This document shows, piece by piece, positions 59,101-64,000 of a stretch of DNA of 64,000 bases. The DNA comes from Asterochloris sp. CNOR1 (taxonomy: Eukaryota > Chlorophyta > Trebouxiophyceae > Trebouxiales > Trebouxiaceae). The position numbers and the translations under genes were made by a program. The stretch's first letter is position 1; each line of letters starts with the position of its first letter. The notes beneath the pieces are model-generated. The model was given only the letters and a program-made list of their open reading frames with translations. It searched no databases and had not been told where the DNA came from. The DNA lies in contig OZ017747.1 of NCBI GenBank assembly GCA_963969365.1, forward strand, positions 930,001 through 994,000, given 5' to 3'.

Positions 59101-62100
59101 CTCTGCAGCCATGGCTTGCAGGGCAGCTGCCACGAAATCTGCCACGATCAGCTGGCGCTGCAGGGCAGTGGCGCCTCGCAACGCCGAGGTGTCGGGGAAG
59201 GGGACTGTGATGGAGGCCACCACTGTGCCGCTGTCTGCACGCTTGGCGCGCTTGGCTGGCTGGGCCTCCTGCTGGTGGTGGGGGAGCTGCTGGTTGGGGG
59301 CGTCCTTCAGCTCCTCCTCTGACTGCAGGTTGTGAAGGGCATGTGAGTGGTGAGGGAGCATCCAGGCTGATGACTCGAGCATGGAACACAAACAGGGGCC
59401 ACTGTTCAACTCCCTGCTCAGATGATGGAGCCTGGCATGCCTTGTGCAGCGTGCATGAGCAGCCACTCACAGTTGCAGGACGTGCAATGCATGTGACGGA
59501 ATTGCCCGGTGCTGGGTCCCTGCGCACATGCAGTGCAGCTGCAGGCTGAGCTGACTCACTGGAGAGACGATTCTGCTGTTCAGTCTCTGCTGTAGTCCAG
59601 ACCATGGGCAGGCAGAAGATACCTCCTGAGACAGCGCCAGCGTCGTGGAGTCTCCATCCCTGCCACGCTTGGAGCCCGCAGCCTGTGGCGGGGGGGTCCA
59701 TGCGGGCAGGCTGGGCCACGGAGGCTGGGCCTCAGCCGGCGCAGGGGTGTGCGCTGGCGCAGCAAACCCCGGGAAGCCCTGCCCCGGGGGCCCTGCCTGC
59801 TCCTCTGCAGCAGCTGCGCTGCTGGCCGCCTCGGGCATGAGGCTGCCGTTGGCTTGGGCAGCAGCCTCAGGTGGGGCTGCCTGCAGGTCTGGAAGCGCTG
59901 CCAGCGCTGGCTGCTCCTGCTGGGCTGCGGCAGCCTTGCTGTCTGGCAGGGCACCCTCTGTGTCTACCTCCATGGCCATCACAGACCCAAACTGCTCCAA
60001 CGAGGCGGCCGGGGGCCGTGAGTATTGCACCTCGACGCAGCCAGTTGGGCTGTCTGGCAGCCGATTCTCTGCAGCGTCTGCTGCAGCAGGCCCCTGGCCA
60101 TGCTGGGGGACATGCGCGATTTTGCTCCTCACTTCCCTCTCCGGTGTGTCCAGGGGGACAAAAGCTGCAGGCACCCAGGCAGAGGATACTGAGCAGGTGT
60201 CAGGGCAAGGACTGTGTGCATGGACTTGCTCATGCACAGAGGAACAGCATACTGCCCCGGGGCAGAAGTGCTGCCTGCCTGCCCCCTGACTCCTGCATCC
60301 AAAAGGATGAAGCAGACTTGTAGTCTGCTTGCTCAGAGGTCTGGCAAGCATATATGGTGTGCACATCCTGGCGCCTTGAGCAGGGCAAGACAGACAGGTC
60401 TCAGAAGCACCACATGCAGCCAGCATGGTGCTCGCAGGTAGGCCCAACATCTCCTGGTCAGCATCAAAAAGCACAAATATGAGGATGCTCACGCTGGAAC
60501 ATGTCTGCAGCAAGCAGGATGATGTCAACAGGCCACAGACTGCAATGCAGACAGCACACCAGCTGGCCAGGTTGAACCTGGTTTTTGCTGCAGCTGCTCA
60601 CTAGCCTTATGGTCAGCAGCAAGCAGAACACAAGAGCTGGTCCAAAGTGCACTCAGGCAGCTTTCAGACGCTGAGGTCAGCCTGCTCACCTTGACCCCTG
60701 GTCAGCAGCGAGCATGACGACACAAACAAGTCCTGGATGGTGGGGACATTGGAGTCCACGGTCCACCGTGCGGGGCTGCGCGTGATGATGTACCCTGCTC
60801 GCATGAAGTGGCTGTACACAATGAATTGCTCCATGCTCACGCCGCACTTGCCCTGCAGAGGGATGCCAGATGATGCTGCCCAGGGTGGGCTTACTTTGCC
60901 CAATGCCTTGGCGCTCAGGGCTTGGGAACAAGGGCTGCTGCCATGTCGTGCACTGCGTTGCAAGATCACGTCACTCAGAACGATGGTGAGGCTGACTTAA
61001 GCGGCAAGGGCTGCCTGTGCGCAGCCGGCTGTGGTTCGGCAGCTTGGCCCTCTGGTGGTCAGGCAGCAGCGAGCTGTACCGGTGCAGCAGCAGTGCTGCA
61101 GGGCGAGGCCACATCCTCACCAGCAAGGCGTAAGCTTCTTGCAGAGACACCATGTGGGGGCGCCCATCAGGCAGCTCTACCGCCATCAGCAGGCTGCCCC
61201 TGTCCATACAGAACCTGCAGCAGCCTGGGCACTAGACGTCATAAATTGAGCCAGACATGCCGCTGGCATGTCGATCTTGTTGAAGGAGGGCAGGCAGATG
61301 AAGGCGAGACAGCTTTGTGCAGCCACTCGGGGAGGTGCTAGTGCAGCTGAAGTGCTGTGCAGCTGAGTTATGGCCTGGCAGACAGACACAGGGAGGCATG
61401 CTTACACAGCCTCCTCTACATGCAGATACAGCTTCTTGCGCCACCTAAAACCTGCACGAAGCAGAGGGAGTGTGACTGGACGGACCCTCTGCAGCAGTTT
61501 AGACATGCCTCTGTGGAAGGCAAAGTCTAGTCGCGGGGATGGCAAAGTCAATACACATGCTCTCAGATATGCAACTGTGCCTGTGCCCAGTGCTCACCAA
61601 CACGCTGCATCATGTGACCTCTCTCAAGGGTGACCTCTGCAGCCCGGTGTTGCGGACGCCAGTAAGCCAGGCTCTGCCCAGAGTGCCTGCAGGCGATGGC
61701 TTGCATTGCTTTAGCTGACAGCAGACAGCAGAATGAGCAGGTACGCCGCAACTGGGATGCGGCTGCTGCATTTCCCTGATGCAACATGCTGCCCAGATGA
61801 GCAGACAGGCCTCGAAGGAGACTCCTCCACCACAATAGACCTGGTGCCGCATGCAGCCTGCGCTGCAGCACTCACGAGACATGAGGCTCTCTCCACAGCT
61901 GCTGCATGTCTGAAAATCGCTTGTTCAGCTCTGCAACATCACTATGCTCCTTTTCATGGGGGCCTCCAATCAGCTCTCTCTTGGGGCCGCCTCGCCTGCA
62001 CAATTTGACAGCGTCACGCCACCATCAGCATGATAGTTCTCGACCTGCTCATGCAGAGGTTCACCTGAAGATGTTTGCACTCCATTTCTCCTCCTCCTGA

Positions 62101-62111
62101 GAAAGCACCAT
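56142..62111 (-). CDS. TSEN54: tRNA-splicing endonuclease subunit Sen54 homologue, giant form
   Basis: Sen54 is a structural subunit of the enzyme that cuts introns from pre-tRNAs. Eleven exons join in phase to 1064 residues: 62065-62111, 61876-61995, 61598-61686, 61406-61451, 61121-61214, 60690-60852, 59623-60164, 58008-59322, 57405-57759, 56724-56829, 56142-56459. The N-terminal domain reads SLAYWRPQHRAAEVTLERG, RKKLYLHVEEAVFCMDRGSL, VSLQEAYALL and MEQFIVYSHFMRAGYIITRS, the Sen54 pattern. The C-terminal domain reads VYDIFGPNKSFSKTRPDQPA. Between them lie over 700 residues rich in Ala, Pro, Gly and Ser, with a basic patch (AKRAKRA) and RRRRRS, making it about twice the human length. The placement of exon 9 is the weakest point. 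The ATG is 142 bp downstream of the anthranilate synthase stop on the same strand. Confidence 0.85.
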
Positions 62112-62253
62112 TGGCTGCCGCCGCGATGGGTGCAACAGCCTGCAGATCGTCCAAAAGTAGGTCAACAAATTTTCAAGATCTCATTCTTGAGACATGCCTG
62201 CTGCTTGAGCGGGCCCAATTGAGATATTATCAGGAGAGGAGTCTTCTTTCACG

Positions 62254-64000
62254 TCACTGACTTTGGCCGACAAAGGCCTGCTCAGCCAGATCTATGGCTC
62301 TGCCCAGGGCGGCAGCCTTGTTCACTGTCTCTTCATATTCCGACTCTGGAACTGAGTCTGCAACTATCCCTGCCCCAGCCTGCAGACAAGGGAGGACGGT
62401 GTCGTGTGCATTGTGCAGGGGTCAGCAGAGCATGTTGACATTCGACATGAATTCCCTGTTGATTGCACGCCTGAGTGAAGGGACAGCGATGCCATGCATT
62501 ACACTGAAGGACACAAGGCGCCCATGGTATCCGCATCCAGCAGCGTGTGAGACGTCCGCCTGCCCACCTGGAGGTGGACGACCCAGTCCTTGCGGTCAGG
62601 TGTTGCAGGCCGCCCCTCGCTGCCATTTGCTGCCGCAACGCTGCTGCCATTGTCAGCTCTGGCCCCCTGGGAGGGCCGGTTGGGGATGATCATGGTGCGC
62701 AGGGCGAGGGCCATGTCCATGCTGCCGTTGAAGCCGACATGGCCGATCCCGCCCCCGTAGGGACCTCGCCGATTCACCTCCAGCTCGTCAATGATCTGCA
62801 TGGCCCGCACCTGCAAACAGAGCAGCTGGAAGTCAGGCTCATGCTGTGCAGTGGCAGCGCAGCAGTGGACCATCAGCAGCAGGGCATCAGTAAGGTGACC
62901 TCTGCCAGGCTTCTGCCAGCACGCCATTCAGCAGGCTGTAAGCTGCCAAGCCCCATTGAGAAGAAAGCATGTGACAGGGCGCCCTTGCTGCCAGCCAGCT
63001 ACAGATCCAGTCAGCTCAAAACCCAGGAAGGCCAGACACCCAGCAGCCCACCTTGGGGGCGCCACTCACTGTTCCTGCTGGAAGTGCTGCCCGCAGGACG
63101 TCCCAGGCGTCCAGCTGTGGCAGCAGGTCCCCTGTGACGGTGGAGGATAGGTGCATCACGTGGCTATAGCGCTCCACCTCCATGAGGGCCTCCACACGCA
63201 CTGACCCCATCTTGGCGACCTGAGCAGACAATCTGAAGCAGTCTGAGCAGTGCACAGCTCCAATGAGTCTGGTGGCCGTCGCAATAGCGCAGAGAATGCA
63301 GGCTTGCCATGCATGCTCAAGGATGCTGGGAAGCCGGCAAGTGATATGCAATCCTTCACGCAAGGCTGCACTCAGAGGAAGATCACTTGCTTATGAGCTT
63401 CTCCATTGTCGGCCAGCCCAAGGGGTAGTCGCGTGAAGCAGCAAGGGGCGTGGACAAATAGGTGTCGGTCAGTGGTACACGTTATTGCTGCACCAATGCT
63501 GTGCAGCCAAGAATAATGTTGTGTGCAGCCCAGGGGAGAGATACCTGCCCACATTTTTGCAACTCAGCTACATCAACATCATGTGCTTTGCTGGCAAAAG
63601 CATAACCTGTTGAAGAAATTTCAATTGCCAACACCTCGTTGCGCTCTTGGACCACCAGCATGATGTGCTCTGCTGGCCATTGTTGAATGAGGGTGCACCG
63701 TCTGTCACCTTGCCCACATCATTGCGCCCTAAGTCCACCAGCATGACATGCTCCGCCCGCTCCTTCTCATCTGCCAGCAGGTCCTGTGCTAGAGCTGCAT
63801 CCTCCGCCTCTGTCTTGCCCCTCCGCCGCGTGCCTGCCAGCGGCCTTCAGAGCAGACAGTCAGAGTGTCAGCAGCCTGCTTGCTGGCACCTGGGCATGCG
63901 GCTCTACACTACTGTGGTCGACCTCAAATCTGTGATCATGCACCTTCACACAGAAGAGCCGGCAGAAGTGCAGGAACTTGTATTCACGACAACCTGGGCA
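62254..64000 (-). CDS. Anthranilate synthase component I, C-terminal part
   Basis: Converts chorismate to anthranilate with the glutamine amidotransferase subunit, the first step of tryptophan synthesis, in the plastid in plants and algae. Four exons are visible: 63709-63844, 63052-63219, 62568-62810 and 62254-62379; the N-terminal part with the feedback site lies beyond the window. Signatures are [67 protein letters not shown] and [20 protein letters not shown]. About 30 extra polar residues (Asn, Gly, Ser, Ala) are inserted between the ALALRTMII strand and VVHLQAGAG. No coding exon could be assigned with confidence in 63845-64000. Confidence 0.93.

Noticed and set aside
58492-59335. Two long plus-strand open frames (276 and 188 codons)
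   Set aside because: They lie antisense to the large low-complexity TSEN54 exon, whose GC-rich codons keep other frames open. The minus-strand frame joins known Sen54 domains in phase.
1-64000. tRNA or rRNA genes
   Set aside because: No cloverleaf-type or conserved rRNA sequence was noticed by eye. A tRNAscan or Infernal run would be decisive and could not be done.

Overview
The window is nuclear DNA of a eukaryote, most likely a green alga of the trebouxiophyte type. I infer this from spliced genes with very many introns (about 117 in my models, nearly all ending in CTGCAG|), a GC-rich base composition, and a mix of plastid-type genes (UPF0426-like protein, FtsHi-like pseudo-protease, plant-type anthranilate synthase) with general eukaryotic ones. 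All gene models below were spliced by eye from reading frame, phase and splice-site agreement; none has transcript support.

Layout. 1-1633: unresolved. 1634 to about 6905: a non-LTR (LINE) retrotransposon with ORF1, then ORF2 (APE endonuclease, reverse transcriptase, CCHC end) broken by one frameshift; it ends about 40 bp upstream of a small plastid UPF0426-like gene (6947-7489). 8153-20615: a 25-exon kinesin-4/chromokinesin-like gene. 20878-22778 (minus): soluble inorganic pyrophosphatase with several micro-exons, divergently paired across 95 bp with a NELF-C/D (TH1) homologue (22874-26514). 26573-27072 (minus): unknown protein. 27112-34002: HMT1/ABCB6-type half ABC transporter in 21 exons. 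34269-35353: F-box-like protein. 35427-35963 (minus): intronless DPH4. 36342-37741: DUF218 protein. 37904 to about 47100 (minus), perhaps reaching 48332: FtsH-like ATPase with a destroyed zinc site (FtsHi type). 48357-50409 (minus): unknown secreted protein. 50410-52792: poorly resolved. 52793-55814: TAM41 mitochondrial CDP-DAG synthase. 56142-62111 (minus): TSEN54 tRNA-splicing endonuclease subunit with a very large low-complexity insert. 62254 to the window end (minus): C-terminal part of anthranilate synthase component I.

The genes form no pathway cluster. They are housekeeping genes packed tightly (gaps of 38-380 bp), often in divergent or tail-to-tail pairs.

The most unusual signal is in the introns. 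Many of the longer ones carry degenerate tandem copies ('echoes') of the neighbouring exon edge, including its splice site, at a spacing of roughly 40-140 bp. I see this in at least four unrelated genes (kinesin, ABC transporter, FtsHi, TAM41), on both acceptor and donor sides. It suggests that introns grow here by repeated local duplication across exon-intron junctions. Eleven of about 117 modelled introns also begin with GC instead of GT, far more than the usual one percent or so.
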